A stretch of DNA of 64,000 nucleotides from Stigmatella erecta (GTDB taxonomy: Bacteria; Myxococcota; Myxococcia; Myxococcales; Myxococcaceae). The stretch spans positions 62,001 to 126,000 of the forward strand of contig NZ_FOIJ01000003.1 in the NCBI RefSeq assembly GCF_900111745.1. The letters are read 5' to 3'. Both the position numbers and the translations under genes were made by a program. Positions 1 through 8,950 of the stretch are shown piece after piece (the first letter of the stretch is position 1; each line of letters opens with the position of its first letter). Below the pieces are notes generated by a model. That model had not been told where the DNA came from and did not search any database. It saw nothing but the letters and a program-made list of their open reading frames with translations.

Positions 1-1434
1 CCCCAGCGGGAAGCTGGGCGTGGTCTGCATGCCCGGGTTCATGCGGAAGACGAACTGATCCGCGCGCATGCTCAGACCCTCGGAGTTTTCCTCCAGCAGG
101 GTCTGGGTCACGGACTTGCCGTTGACGCGCGTGGTGCTCTGCAGGGCGATTGGAAGGTTCGCGAGGCTCTTCGGGTCCACGGAGCCGAAGTTGGTGACGG
201 TCAACATCCCGGAGCGCTTGTCGATGAAGTCCGGCTGGGCGTAGTCGATCGAGGGGACGAAGGTCGTGTACGTCTTGGTGTCTCCGGAGCCCGTGTAGTA
301 GGCGAGCGACAACGTCCCGAGCGCCTCGGCCCACAGCGGCCGTCCCGGCATCTGGACGGGCAATGAGTTGGCGAGGTCGATGGTCAACGAGGGCGTGGTG
401 CCCTGGAGATCGAGCTGGGCCTGGGCCCACCAAGCGGCGGGAGTTGTCCCCTTGGGCGGCGGCGCCAGGGTGCGCGCCGGGACGGCAAAGGCCGGCTCGT
501 CATCCAAACAGGGGCCGATGGAACCGACGAGCTTGCCGTAGTTGAACTCATAGAGCGGCTGCTCGGACAGCGGTTGCCCACTGCTATTGGTCCAGGGCTG
601 GTAGGGCTGCTGGGTCGCGGCCAGGATTGCCGGACCGTACTGCTGCGCGGCGCTCTGTCCCAAGAGCTGTTCGAGCAGGTTGTTGACGTAGGACATCGTC
701 GGGATGAAGCCCCGCCCCGGAGGCTTGGGCGTTTTTCCGTCTGCATCGAGGTTCATCACGTAGTCCTGGAGACTCGTGATCTGGTTGAGGACACTCTGGG
801 GCACCCCCTTGCCCAGCATCGTCTGAAACGTCGTTGGGGTGAAGGCATAGAGCTGAGGGCCGTTGTTGTGGGCGCTGACCACCATGCGAATGGACAGGCG
901 GTTGGGCGATGCTTTCTGGAGCGCCTGGAGGACCGCCGAGTTGCCGGCATTCCATTTCAGGTTGGTGAGCGTCGATTGGTAGACGGCGGAGCCGCTCGCG
1001 GAGTTATGTGGGGTATTGGCGCCCTGCGAGTTGCCCCAGATGCCATTGAAGGCCACCGGGGTGAAGAGCCCCTGGACGTAGGCACCGCCGAAGGTGCCAA
1101 TCATGACGGTCATCCCCCAGATCTCACTGCCGTTCTGCTGCATGGGGTCCAGGTCCACCAGCTTGGGCGGGGAGCTGGTGTACAGGGCCGTGACCGAGGA
1201 CCCCAGCAGGGAGTCGCTGGTGATGCCGGGGGCATCGATGGTGGTCACCGTGCACTTGAGCAGATCGAAGATGCTGTCGCCCTTGGGCTCCCAGTAGAGC
1301 TCGATGTTCTTGGGCTTGAGCGAGTCTTCGTTGTAGTTGTCCGGGTTGTAGTTGTTGGGCGTGTTGTTGATGGTGGCCGGCGAGGCCTGGAACTGCCCGG
1401 AGAAGTTGATGCGAGGTTGGTCGAGGTAGCTCAT
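1..1434 (-). CDS. Hypothetical protein, C-terminus beyond window
   Basis: An open frame of 478 codons runs from an ATG at 1434 to the window edge without a stop, so the protein is partial at its C-terminus. It begins MSYLDQPRINFSGQFQASPA and is rich in Asn, Pro and Thr near the start. I see no signal peptide, membrane segment or catalytic motif and do not recognise the family. It lies 12 bp downstream of the lipoprotein gene ending at 1447, so the two are probably co-transcribed and may work together outside the cytoplasm. No function is proposed. Confidence 0.75.
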   Translation of the reverse strand, partial: MSYLDQPRINFSGQFQASPATINNTPNNYNPDNYNEDSLKPKNIELYWEPKGDSIFDLLKCTVTTIDAPGITSDSLLGSSVTALYTSSPPKLVDLDPMQQNGSEIWGMTVMIGTFGGAYVQGLFTPVAFNGIWGNSQGANTPHNSASGSAVYQSTLTNLKWNAGNSAVLQALQKASPNRLSIRMVVSAHNNGPQLYAFTPTTFQTMLGKGVPQSVLNQITSLQDYVMNLDADGKTPKPPGRGFIPTMSYVNNLLEQLLGQSAAQQYGPAILAATQQPYQPWTNSSGQPLSEQPLYEFNYGKLVGSIGPCLDDEPAFAVPARTLAPPPKGTTPAAWWAQAQLDLQGTTPSLTIDLANSLPVQMPGRPLWAEALGTLSLAYYTGSGDTKTYTTFVPSIDYAQPDFIDKRSGMLTVTNFGSVDPKSLANLPIALQSTTRVNGKSVTQTLLEENSEGLSMRADQFVFRMNPGMQTTPSFPLG

Positions 1435-1446
1435 CCCTGTCTCCTC

Positions 1447-2895
1447 TTAGGGGTTGTTGAGGTAGGCGTTGCAGGCGGTGGGCAAGGCGCCGTTTTCGCA
1501 CCCACCCGGCATCTGGACTTCGTCGAAGAGGTGGCTCAAGCCCACGGGCGGCAGGTTCTGGCTGTCGCTGGGGCCCGACATGTTGTGGCAGCTCAAGCAG
1601 TTGTAGGGGTTGCTCACCGCGGCGACGCCGTTCTGCACGAAGGTCTCCATGGAGGTATTGGCGGCGGACAGCGAGCCTGCCTGAGCTTGCAGATAGGGCG
1701 GCACGGTCTTCCCGGTGGTCCACACGTTGCCCACGAGCTCGTAGTTGGCCCAGACCTTGTTGATGAGGGTGGGATTGGCCTGGATGAGCGACTGGACGCT
1801 GGTGTTGATGGCGTTGATGGCCGCGGTGCTCTCGGCGAGCATCTGCTGGGTCTTCTCCTGGCAGGCGAACTGGTTGGGATTGACGCTGCAGTTCTCCCCT
1901 CCGGGGAATTCGCCCGTGGCCGAGTCTCCCTGCGGGTGCATGCGGCAAACCTGGGCCGGCTTGCCCACCTCATAAGTATTGAACTTACAGTCGGTGCACT
2001 GAGGGTTGTAGAAGTTCCACGAGCCTCCGAGGGGCGGCGAGGCCGAGGTGTTGCTGCAATCGGGCGCGTTGTTGCGGTGCTCGAACGTGGCCCAGAGCAT
2101 CGCCGGGAAGTCCGGCGTCTTGGCCACGATGTGCATTCCGGTCAGCCCCAGGCTGACCTGGCGGCACGGCCCGTCCTTGTACTGAATCAGGCCGGGGACC
2201 ACGTAATAGAGGCCCGAGGCCACCCCCGCGCTGTCGAGCACCATCCAGCTCGTCTTGAGCTCGACGGCGGTATTGGGCAGGGCCAGGTTCGGATACTTCG
2301 AGATGAGATCAATGCCCTTGTTGCCGGGCTTGAGGGGTCCCGCGCAGTTGGCCTTGTAGAGCTGGCAGGACGTGAACATGGAGTAGACGCTCTGGTTCAC
2401 GGACATGCCGTAGTAGACAAAATTGCCCTTCAGATCCATCAGGGGCTGATCGGCGCCGGCCTGCTTGATGATGTCGGTGTAGAGGCGGGGCGTCTTGCCG
2501 CCCGTGGCGGAGAGATTGGGTTGGATGTTGCAGGAGGTGGGCGGCTCCTGGCCCCAGGGGGTCGGCGTCCCGTCCTTGATGAAGATGCCGTAGGAGGGCA
2601 TCCACGTCTCGAACTGCAACATGTTGGAACCGCTGCGGGCCGGCTGGACGAGCGCGAGCAGGGACTGCCACATGAACTGTTGGAAGTTGCAGCTCGACTG
2701 ATTGCCGGGGACCTCGTTGGGCAAGGTGGAGCTGGTGAGCCAGGCCGGATCCGCCGCGCAGGCGCTGGACGCGGCAGCCACCCGCGAGAGCCGGTCCCGT
2801 GAGGGGGCCTGCTCGGTGAGGGGCTTGGCGGTGCAAGCCACGAGTCCCAATGCGCTGAATGCCAAGGACAGCATGAAGAGCGGTTTGTGAGACAC
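1447..2895 (-). CDS. Lipoprotein with one c-type heme motif
   Basis: 482 aa from a GTG start preceded by GGAG at good spacing. The N-terminus is a lipoprotein signal with lipobox LVAC at about residues 18-21. A single c-type heme-binding motif CLSCH (Cys433 to His437) lies near the C-terminus. The middle holds several other Cys, including CTDC and a C..H pair followed by MHPQG, which may form disulfides or bind metal. The protein is therefore probably anchored in the envelope and redox-active, a cytochrome-c-like lipoprotein; the family is not one I can name. The downstream hypothetical gene starts 12 bp after its stop and is probably its partner. Confidence 0.7.
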   Translation of the reverse strand: MSHKPLFMLSLAFSALGLVACTAKPLTEQAPSRDRLSRVAAASSACAADPAWLTSSTLPNEVPGNQSSCNFQQFMWQSLLALVQPARSGSNMLQFETWMPSYGIFIKDGTPTPWGQEPPTSCNIQPNLSATGGKTPRLYTDIIKQAGADQPLMDLKGNFVYYGMSVNQSVYSMFTSCQLYKANCAGPLKPGNKGIDLISKYPNLALPNTAVELKTSWMVLDSAGVASGLYYVVPGLIQYKDGPCRQVSLGLTGMHIVAKTPDFPAMLWATFEHRNNAPDCSNTSASPPLGGSWNFYNPQCTDCKFNTYEVGKPAQVCRMHPQGDSATGEFPGGENCSVNPNQFACQEKTQQMLAESTAAINAINTSVQSLIQANPTLINKVWANYELVGNVWTTGKTVPPYLQAQAGSLSAANTSMETFVQNGVAAVSNPYNCLSCHNMSGPSDSQNLPPVGLSHLFDEVQMPGGCENGALPTACNAYLNNP

Positions 2896-3378
2896 GGCTT
2901 TCTCCTGCGGGCGGTTCCGCCAAAAAGAGGGACCTGGCGCTGCCTGGGAAGCTTACCGCCATTCGTCCGGCAGGTGACACTGTCTCGTGTGAATCCCAGA
3001 CAAAGACCCAACGCGGGTCAAACCCTCCACCGGTATGGCAACGTCCGGACCGCCCTGCCCCACTTCCCGCGGCACCTGCTCGCGGGCCTGGGCGGGGGTT
3101 GGGCCCGCCGTAGCGGAGGCCCTTGCCTGCCCCGCTTCGGGACGGTGCTCCCCGGTCCGCACGCGCGCGGGCGGATCTTCCGATCCAAGGGCCCCGGTGC
3201 TTCCTTTTCACGGGGGTGCAGACAGGGAGCCCGGCCTCCTCGGGGGCCCCCTGTCAAGCGACACTCCGCCGCCCCCTGGACCAGTCCCCCCCTGAACAAA
3301 CCCAAGCCCGGCGCCTTCACCGGCAACCATGCCGACAGCCGCTGTGCCTCCGCGAAGTAGCCCAGGGGAGAACCCAAG
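2896..3378. other. Non-coding gap of about 480 bp
   Basis: This gap separates two divergently transcribed units. It has open frames on both strands, but they are Arg/Gly/Pro-rich, overlap one another and have no recognisable domain or convincing ribosome binding site. It presumably carries the promoter of the minus-strand lipoprotein gene. I see no RNA gene or repeat in it. Confidence 0.5.
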
Positions 3379-3406
3379 CAATACAAAGGTATTGACCTAA
3401 GTATTG
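3379..3406. promoter_or_regulatory. Candidate ArsR operator upstream of first ArsR gene
   Basis: CAATAC (3379-3384) and GTATTG (3389-3394) form a perfect 6-bp inverted repeat with a 4-nt spacer. A second GTATTG follows at 3401-3406, 9 bp before the ATG. ArsR-family repressors usually bind such repeats over their own promoter, so autoregulation of the arsR-SRPBCC pair is inferred. Confidence 0.5.
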
Positions 3407-3415
3407 AAAGGGACC

Positions 3416-3766
3416 ATGGTCCGTTTCATGGCGCCCCCAGCCCAGCAACTCACGCGCGTGTTCCAGGCCCTGGCCGACCCCACGCGGCGCGCGGTGCTCG
3501 AACGTTTGAGCACGGGTCCCGCCGCCATGAGCGAGCTGGCCCAGCCCTTCCAGATGGCATTGCCGTCGTTCGCCCAGCACCTGAACGTGCTGGAGGACTG
3601 TGGCCTGGTGCGCTCGCGCAAGCGTGGGCGGGTGCGCACCTTCCAGCTCGCCCCCCAGCCGCTGGAAGCCGCACAGGATTGGCTGGCCCAGCAGCGCGCG
3701 GTCTGGGAGCGCCGTCTCGATCAGCTGGATCAATACCTCGATGAACCCTGGGAGAACGAACCATGA
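3416..3766 (+). CDS. ArsR/SmtB-type transcriptional regulator
   Basis: A 116-aa winged-helix repressor if the ATG at 3416 is used; a TTG at 3404 or an ATG at 3428 are alternatives. The motif FQALADPTRRAVLERL and the recognition region around AQPFQMALPSFAQHLNVLE are typical of the ArsR subfamily that sits next to SRPBCC proteins. No Cys or His metal-binding cluster is seen, so it is unlikely to be a metal sensor. Its stop overlaps the start of the next gene (ATGA), indicating translational coupling. A GTATTG inverted repeat just upstream probably mediates autorepression. A paralogous pair lies at 16598-17415. Confidence 0.88.
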   Translation: MVRFMAPPAQQLTRVFQALADPTRRAVLERLSTGPAAMSELAQPFQMALPSFAQHLNVLEDCGLVRSRKRGRVRTFQLAPQPLEAAQDWLAQQRAVWERRLDQLDQYLDEPWENEP

Positions 3767-4257
3767 CCGCCCCCCTTGCCTATCAACCGGACCCGAAGCT
3801 CGACCTGGTGCTGGAGCGTGTGACGGAGGCCTCGCCGGAGCGGGTGTGGCTCGCGTGGACCCAGCCCGAGCACCTGAAGAAGTGGTTCGCCCCCCGGCCG
3901 TGGACGACCGAGGAGTGTGAGGTGGACCTGCGCCCGGGCGGCATCTTCCGCACCGTGATGCGCTCTCCCGACGGGAAGGAGGAATCGCGCAACACCGGGT
4001 GCTACCTGGAGGTGGTGAAGCACCAGAAGCTCGTCTGGACCATCGCCCTGGAGCCCGGCTTCCGTCCGGCGAAGTCCTCCGGGATTCCCAGCTTCACCGC
4101 CACCATCCTGCTGGAGCCCCGGGGCAAGGGAACGAAGTACACCGCCATCGCGATGCACCAGGATGCGGCGGGCGCCCAGCGCCACGCCGAGATGGGCTTC
4201 CACGAAGGCTGGGGCACGGTGTTCAACCAGCTGGTTGAGGTGGCCCAGACGCTGTAG
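3763..4257 (+). CDS. SRPBCC (AHSA1/START-like) domain protein
   Basis: 164 aa, overlapping the arsR stop by 4 bp (ATGA). It shows the hallmarks of the AHSA1-like SRPBCC fold: an N-terminal SPERVWLAWTQPEHLKKWF segment, a central G-x-x-x-R strand (RPGGIFRTVMRSPDGKE), and the C-terminal helix around GFHEGWGTVFNQLVE. The family makes a hydrophobic cavity that binds small ligands. The ligand is unknown, but the tight coupling suggests it sequesters or handles the molecule sensed by the ArsR partner. It is cytoplasmic, with no signal peptide. Confidence 0.88.
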   Translation: MTAPLAYQPDPKLDLVLERVTEASPERVWLAWTQPEHLKKWFAPRPWTTEECEVDLRPGGIFRTVMRSPDGKEESRNTGCYLEVVKHQKLVWTIALEPGFRPAKSSGIPSFTATILLEPRGKGTKYTAIAMHQDAAGAQRHAEMGFHEGWGTVFNQLVEVAQTL

Positions 4258-4269
4258 CGCGGCCCTCCT

Positions 4270-6927
4270 TCAGACATCGAACCAGGGAATGCCTCCCCCG
4301 GCCAGGAGCCGGTGCAGCAACACGCCAATCCCCGCCGAGCCCGTGGCGTAGTCGGTGGAGATGCGAAGGAGGCCCTCGCCGGGAGTGACCCAGCCCGTGG
4401 GCCGGGGGATGGCGAAGAGCAAGGAGCGCTCGGCGAAGCGCCGGGCCTCCTCCGCGTCTCCGGGCTCACCGGTGTGCTGGTGGAGATCCACGAACAGGTG
4501 GCCCAGCCCCGCCATGCCATAGAAGTGCGAGGGAAAGACGCTGTACTGGCCCTGGAGCCCCTGGGCCATGCGCTGGGCGAGTTGGAGGTAGCGCGGCTCG
4601 CCCAGTACCCCATGGAAGCGCAGCGCGATGGCGGCGAGCCCCGCGCCCCCCAGGGCCCAGTACGGGTAGAGGATCCGCTCGCGTTCCGAGCGATGGAACA
4701 GCAGCGCTCCGTCCTGCGCCACGCCCTGGCCAAGATCATGCTCGAGCAGGGCCCGCGCCCGCTCCAGGTGCACCCGCTCCCCCGTGGCCTCGTACAGCCG
4801 CAGCAGGAAGTAGCCGATGCCCGCGCTTCCGTGGGCGAGCCCACAGTAAACGTCTCCCTCGTTGACGTAGCGGAGGCCCGCGGGGGTCTCCTCCAGCTTC
4901 GCCTCGATGCGCTCGAAGGCCTCCAGGGCCTGGCGCAGGTAATGGCGAGCGCCCAGCCGCTTGAGGAAGAACAGCTGGGTAAGCCCCCACCCCGCGTCGC
5001 CGTAGAACAGATCCGCGCCCTGGCCAAGCAACGGGGAGTCCGCCGACAGGGCCAGGAGCCGCTCCGCAGGCTCGCGCTGCCCCAGCTCCAGCAGGCTCCA
5101 GGCAATGCCCGACAGGCCCACGTAGAGCCCGGGGGGGTACTTGCGGGGGTGGGCCTGGGCCGCCTCCGCCACGAGCGCGCTCACGAGCCGCTCCGGCGCC
5201 GCGCCGCGCATGCGCTGCAGCGCCACGGCGATGCCCGAGGCTCCATAGGCCACGCCCAACCGGTTGGTCAGGCACCGCCGGTAATCCGTGGCGAGCGCCA
5301 AGGGGTCCTCTGCCCCGCGGACTTCCTCCTCGATGAAGCGGGCGGCCCCGTCGATGCGCTCACGCAGCGCCGCCTCGTTCAGCCCCGAGGGGAATTGCCG
5401 AGACACGAGTGGCCGCGAGAGGCGCTGCTCCGCCTCCTCCAGCAAGGCTTCGAACCTGAGGGGCTCCTCGGCCGCGAAGGCGATCTCGACGAACACCTGG
5501 GGGAGGCCTCGCTCCCGGGCAAAGTGCTCCAACAGGGGCCGGCGGCGCTCGGGAGCGAGCGAGAAGAAGGGGGCCACGGGATAGAGGAGATCCCCCAGGA
5601 CGCGGCCCAGGGCGCGCAGATCCTGCTCACGCGTGGGCTTCTCCTTCAGCGCCGCCGGAGAGCGGGCGTCGGCCCCGAACCCCAGCGTGGCGATGGGAAT
5701 CAAGGGGCTCGCCACCTCCTCGTGCTCGCTGTAGGCCGACTCGAAGTCGATGAAGGTCACCGCCCCGGTCCCGGCGTCGAAGAGGATGTTCTGCGGCGCG
5801 AGATCCCGGATGACGACGCCCCGGGCATGGATGGCCCGCACCCGGGCGGCGAGCTGACGGGCCAGGTGCAGGAACGTCTTCCCGTAGGCCCGGAGCGAGC
5901 CCTCCGAGGGACGTCCCTCCAGAACGATGCCCAGGCGGTTCCGCGCCATGAGCTGCGCGAGGCTCGAGCCCTCCACCCACTCCATGACGATGAAATGGTG
6001 TTCCCATTCCTGGAACACATCGAGGAGCCGGGGCGCCGCGCCCGTGCCCTCCAGGGCGCGCAGGATGCGGCCCTCGTTCAGCAGGGCCGCCACGGCATCG
6101 TGCGGCTGGTGCCGTCCCTGATTGACGAAGGGACGCGCCTCCTTGACGGCCACCTCCCGCCCCGTCTGGAGATCCCGGCAGAGGTAGACCCCTCCCTTGC
6201 TGGAGGTGCCCAGGACGCTGAGCGGCTGATAGCGGTGGTGCAGTGCCTCCCCGCCTTCGTCCTCGTCCGGCTCCTCGGGAAAGGGGTCCCTCACCCCCTC
6301 GGGGAGGGCGAAATACGGCAGGCGGGCGTCCTCTACCCGCTGGCCATCGGGCCCCACGAAGGCCGTGTCGGGCTCACCGTGGAGGTTGACCTCACCGGAG
6401 GTGAGGAAGGTGCCATAGCGGTAGAAGAGGACCTTGCTGTCCCGGTAGGGCCGGTCCGAAAGGATGTAGGGACCCCGGAAGCCCCGGGTCACCTGCGCCA
6501 GCCGTTCGAGCAACCGGTGGAAGTGCGCCAGGTCTCGCGGATACACGGTGACGAACTTTCCGCAGGCGCCTCCGCTCCGGAGGCTGGAGTTGCCCAGATC
6601 GAGCATGGCCTCGTCAGCCAGGACCTTGAACGCGACGCCCTCCTCCACGAGGACCGGCACGATGGCGGACAGCAGCGGCCGGGCCTGCTCATGGACGGAG
6701 GACAGGTGAATCTTGAAGCCCACGGCAGGGGCTCGCGGGTCCGCCGGCACCACGTGGTACCAGAGGCCCCGCTGCGCGCCACGCCAGCCTTCCGGCAGCA
6801 AGGGCGCGAGGTGGGCGCCGAACCCCGGAAGCGAAGACCGGTAGCTCTCCAGCCCTTCGTACCGCTCCGGATGCACGAGGGTGAAGAGGTACAGGTCCTT
6901 GCGCGCCCTGCGCTCGATGCCTTCCAT
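4270..6927 (-). CDS. Class III lanthionine synthetase (LanKC-like)
   Basis: 885 aa from the ATG at 6927, which has AGGGGG eight bases upstream; a GTG at 7017 would add 30 residues but lacks a good ribosome site. Three parts follow in order. An N-terminal phospho-Ser/Thr lyase-like region covers about residues 1-225. A kinase domain (about 235-520) has a Gly-rich loop LGTSSKGGV, the Lys in VAVKEA, a catalytic loop IRDLAPQN and DFE in place of DFG. A LanC-like cyclase (about 545-885) has GLAHGSAGIG, YWALGGAG, YGMAGLGH and ATGSAGIG repeats. The zinc ligands of class I, II and IV cyclases (WCYG and CHG) are absent, which fits class III enzymes such as RamC and LabKC. The precursor gene lies just upstream on the same strand. 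Confidence 0.88.
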   Translation of the reverse strand: MEGIERRARKDLYLFTLVHPERYEGLESYRSSLPGFGAHLAPLLPEGWRGAQRGLWYHVVPADPRAPAVGFKIHLSSVHEQARPLLSAIVPVLVEEGVAFKVLADEAMLDLGNSSLRSGGACGKFVTVYPRDLAHFHRLLERLAQVTRGFRGPYILSDRPYRDSKVLFYRYGTFLTSGEVNLHGEPDTAFVGPDGQRVEDARLPYFALPEGVRDPFPEEPDEDEGGEALHHRYQPLSVLGTSSKGGVYLCRDLQTGREVAVKEARPFVNQGRHQPHDAVAALLNEGRILRALEGTGAAPRLLDVFQEWEHHFIVMEWVEGSSLAQLMARNRLGIVLEGRPSEGSLRAYGKTFLHLARQLAARVRAIHARGVVIRDLAPQNILFDAGTGAVTFIDFESAYSEHEEVASPLIPIATLGFGADARSPAALKEKPTREQDLRALGRVLGDLLYPVAPFFSLAPERRRPLLEHFARERGLPQVFVEIAFAAEEPLRFEALLEEAEQRLSRPLVSRQFPSGLNEAALRERIDGAARFIEEEVRGAEDPLALATDYRRCLTNRLGVAYGASGIAVALQRMRGAAPERLVSALVAEAAQAHPRKYPPGLYVGLSGIAWSLLELGQREPAERLLALSADSPLLGQGADLFYGDAGWGLTQLFFLKRLGARHYLRQALEAFERIEAKLEETPAGLRYVNEGDVYCGLAHGSAGIGYFLLRLYEATGERVHLERARALLEHDLGQGVAQDGALLFHRSERERILYPYWALGGAGLAAIALRFHGVLGEPRYLQLAQRMAQGLQGQYSVFPSHFYGMAGLGHLFVDLHQHTGEPGDAEEARRFAERSLLFAIPRPTGWVTPGEGLLRISTDYATGSAGIGVLLHRLLAGGGIPWFDV

Positions 6928-7035
6928 GTGCATGTCCCCCTGAAGAATCTGGAGGAGCACGGGCCCCCGTGTGACACGGAGTCCCCGTGCCCCTCCAGAC
7001 AGCAACGCCTGGCCCACGCCGCGGCGGGCCGCCTC

Positions 7036-7134
7036 TCAGCACAACAGCAGGCTGAGCGCCGAGATCGGCATCTGGTCCTGCGGGTGCTTCTTGTCCGGGT
7101 TGAGCTGCTGCAGCGCGAGCACTTTCCGTTTCAT
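7036..7134 (-). CDS. Class III lanthipeptide precursor, SapB-like
   Basis: A 32-codon gene with GGAGG about 10 bases before its ATG, 108 bp upstream of the LanKC start. The leader begins MKRKVLALQQL; V-L-A-L-Q matches the I/L-L-x-L-Q helix that class III enzymes recognise (ILELQ in labyrinthopeptin, LFDLQ in RamS). The C-terminus is S25-A-L-S28-L-L-L-C32, which fits the labionin/lanthionine pattern S-x2-S-x(2-5)-C and matches the first SapB ring (SRASLLLC) in spacing and in the SLLLC string. One ring ending in the C-terminal Cys is predicted. There are no other Ser, Thr or Cys, so all modifiable residues lie in that ring. A longer in-frame version reaching 7230 is unlikely given the ribosome site. 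Confidence 0.8.
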   Translation of the reverse strand: MKRKVLALQQLNPDKKHPQDQMPISALSLLLC

Positions 7135-7292
7135 GACCCTACCCTCCAGACGCGGCAGGCGGAGCAGAAGCCCATCTTCCGTCCGTCTTCCCGTCCCCAT
7201 GAAGGTGTTGTGCCGCGAAAGGCTCATCAACCTTCCAGGACAGGAGCGGAGGGCCCCGCCCGCCCGTCCGTCCCTCCCCGGGAGGCCATCGG

Positions 7293-8843
7293 TCAGCCCA
7301 GCCCCAGGCGCTTGGCCAGCCGCCGCAGGTTGGCGCGATCCAGGCCCAGCTCGCGCGCCGCGGAGGCCCAGTTGCCCTGGTGCCGATCGAGGCTCGCGCG
7401 GATCTGCCGGCGCTCGAAGTGCTCCACCGCCTCGCGGAGGTCCCCCACCGGGGCCTCCTCCGGCCCAGGCTTGGGCTCCGCCCGGGAAGGGCCCGCGGGT
7501 TCTCCGTGCAACGCGAAGTCCTCCGCCGACAGGGTGAGGATGCGGCTGTCATCGCGGCGCTGGCCATAGGCCCGGAGCGCGGTGCGGGCCACCAGGTGTT
7601 CCAGCTCCCGCACGTTCCCAGGCCAGGCGTAGGCGCACAGCGCGGCCTCCGCATCGCTGCTCAGGCGCAGGCTGCGCAGGCCCAGGCGCGAGCGGTTCTC
7701 CTCGAGGAAATAGCCCGTCAGCAGCAGCACGTCGGTGCCACGCTCGCGCAGGGCGGGCACGCGCAGCGGAAACACGCTGAGCCGGTGGTAGAGGTCTGCC
7801 CGGTAGCGCCCCTGCCGCACCTCCTCGGCCAGGTCCCGGTTGGTGGCGGCGAGCAGCCGCACGTCGATGCGGTGCTCCCGGTCCGAGCCCAGGCGCTGCA
7901 GCTGCCCGCTCTGGAGCACGCGCAGCAGCTTGGCCTGCACCGGAAGTGGCAGCTCACCCACCTCGTCCAGCAGCAGCGTGCCCCCATCGGCCAGCTCGAA
8001 CTTGCCGCGCCGGTCGCTCACCGCCCCCGAGAAGGCCCCCACGACGTGGCCGAAGAGCTCGCTCTCCACCAGGCTCTCGGGCAAGGCGGCGCAGTTGAGG
8101 CTGACGAGCGGCCGGTGCGCGCGGGGTGAGGCCGCGTGGAGCGCCTGGGCCACCAGCTCCTTGCCCACCCCGGTCTCACCGCTGATGAGCACGCTCAGCG
8201 CGCTGGCGCCCACCAGCGTGATGTCCTCCAGGAGCTTGCGGAAGGGCTCGCTCTGGCCAATCAACGTAGGGGGCCGCTGTCCGGCGGCCAGACGGTAGGT
8301 CTCCGCCCGCTGGAACTCGCCCTCGGCCCGCATCACCAGCCGCTCGATGCGCTGGGTCACCCGCACGGTGGCCGCCGCCAGGCTCGCGAAGGCCTGCAAG
8401 GTGGCCAGGGCCACGGGGGCCAGCCGCCCGGGGGCCAACGCGTCCAGGGTCAGCAGGCCCCACACGTGCTCGTCCACCAGCAGCGGGCAGCCCATGCAAT
8501 CGTGGACCTGGAGATCGCCGTGCGCCCCCTGCACCAGGCCGTCGTAGGGGTCCGGCAGCGCGCTGTCGGCGGGAAAGCGCGTCGGCCCCCTGTTGGCCAG
8601 CAGCACCTGGAAGCGCGGATGCTCGCTCACCCGGAAGCGCCGCCCCAGCGTGTCCTCCGAGAGGCCATTGACCGACAGGGGGACCAGCCACTCCCCCTCC
8701 AGGCGCAGCAGCGCGGCCGCATCGCACGGCAGCAGCAGGCGCAACGCCTGCAACAGCCGCCGGTAGCGCTCCTGCTCGGGCAGATCCCGCGACAGGTCAT
8801 CCACCAGGGGGATCAACGCCTGGAACACCGGCGACGAAGTCAT
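7293..8843 (-). CDS. norR: NorR-type sigma-54-dependent NO-responsive activator
   Basis: 516 aa with the NorR layout: an N-terminal GAF domain (about 20-170, ending near [21 protein letters not shown]), a central AAA+ domain (about 190-425) with Walker A GETGVGKE and Walker [11 protein letters not shown], and a C-terminal Fis-type HTH (about 475-515). In E. coli NorR the GAF domain holds a non-heme iron that senses nitric oxide. The sigma-54 contact loop reads GAFSGA (269-274) instead of GAFTGA. It is divergent from hmp with NorR-like sites and a -24/-12 promoter between, so it most probably activates NO detoxification. Confidence 0.9.
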   Translation of the reverse strand: MTSSPVFQALIPLVDDLSRDLPEQERYRRLLQALRLLLPCDAAALLRLEGEWLVPLSVNGLSEDTLGRRFRVSEHPRFQVLLANRGPTRFPADSALPDPYDGLVQGAHGDLQVHDCMGCPLLVDEHVWGLLTLDALAPGRLAPVALATLQAFASLAAATVRVTQRIERLVMRAEGEFQRAETYRLAAGQRPPTLIGQSEPFRKLLEDITLVGASALSVLISGETGVGKELVAQALHAASPRAHRPLVSLNCAALPESLVESELFGHVVGAFSGAVSDRRGKFELADGGTLLLDEVGELPLPVQAKLLRVLQSGQLQRLGSDREHRIDVRLLAATNRDLAEEVRQGRYRADLYHRLSVFPLRVPALRERGTDVLLLTGYFLEENRSRLGLRSLRLSSDAEAALCAYAWPGNVRELEHLVARTALRAYGQRRDDSRILTLSAEDFALHGEPAGPSRAEPKPGPEEAPVGDLREAVEHFERRQIRASLDRHQGNWASAARELGLDRANLRRLAKRLGLG

Positions 8844-8893
8844 TGTGACCGCCGCGAGTCCATTTGACTCTCAATCCCCCTGGTCCGATTGAC
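8839..8893. promoter_or_regulatory. Three putative NorR binding sites
   Basis: Three GT-N7-AC elements, the NorR core, lie between norR and hmp: GTCATTGTGAC (8839-8849, perfect GTCA/TGAC), GTCCATTTGAC (8858-8868, within GAGTC-N5-GACTC) and GTCCGATTGAC (8883-8893, within GGTC-N5-GACC). The first overlaps the norR start codon, suggesting autoregulation as well as hmp activation. Three sites are also the arrangement known for E. coli norR-norVW. Confidence 0.7.
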
Positions 8894-8936
8894 CTGGGCC
8901 TGAGGCAAGCCCCTGATTTTCCAATGGTCTCGGGTC

Positions 8937-8950
8937 GGCATGGAAGGTGC
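8937..8950 (+). promoter_or_regulatory. Sigma-54 type -24/-12 promoter of hmp
   Basis: TCGGCATGGAAGGTGCTT spans this site. It has GG at 8937-8938 and GC at 8949-8950 with exactly 10 bases between, matching the invariant parts of the -24/-12 consensus. It lies about 44 bp after the last NorR-like site and about 70 bp before the hmp start codon, as expected for an enhancer-driven promoter. Confidence 0.65.

Noticed and set aside
2887..3360. Possible 157-aa gene in the left gap
   Set aside because: No ribosome site or domain, and its composition is typical of non-coding high-G/C DNA.
7036..7230. A 64-aa version of the lanthipeptide precursor
   Set aside because: The ATG at 7134 has a far better ribosome site and yields a standard class III leader.
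4312..7569. A 1085-codon plus-strand frame
   Set aside because: Antisense to LanKC, which has clear domains.
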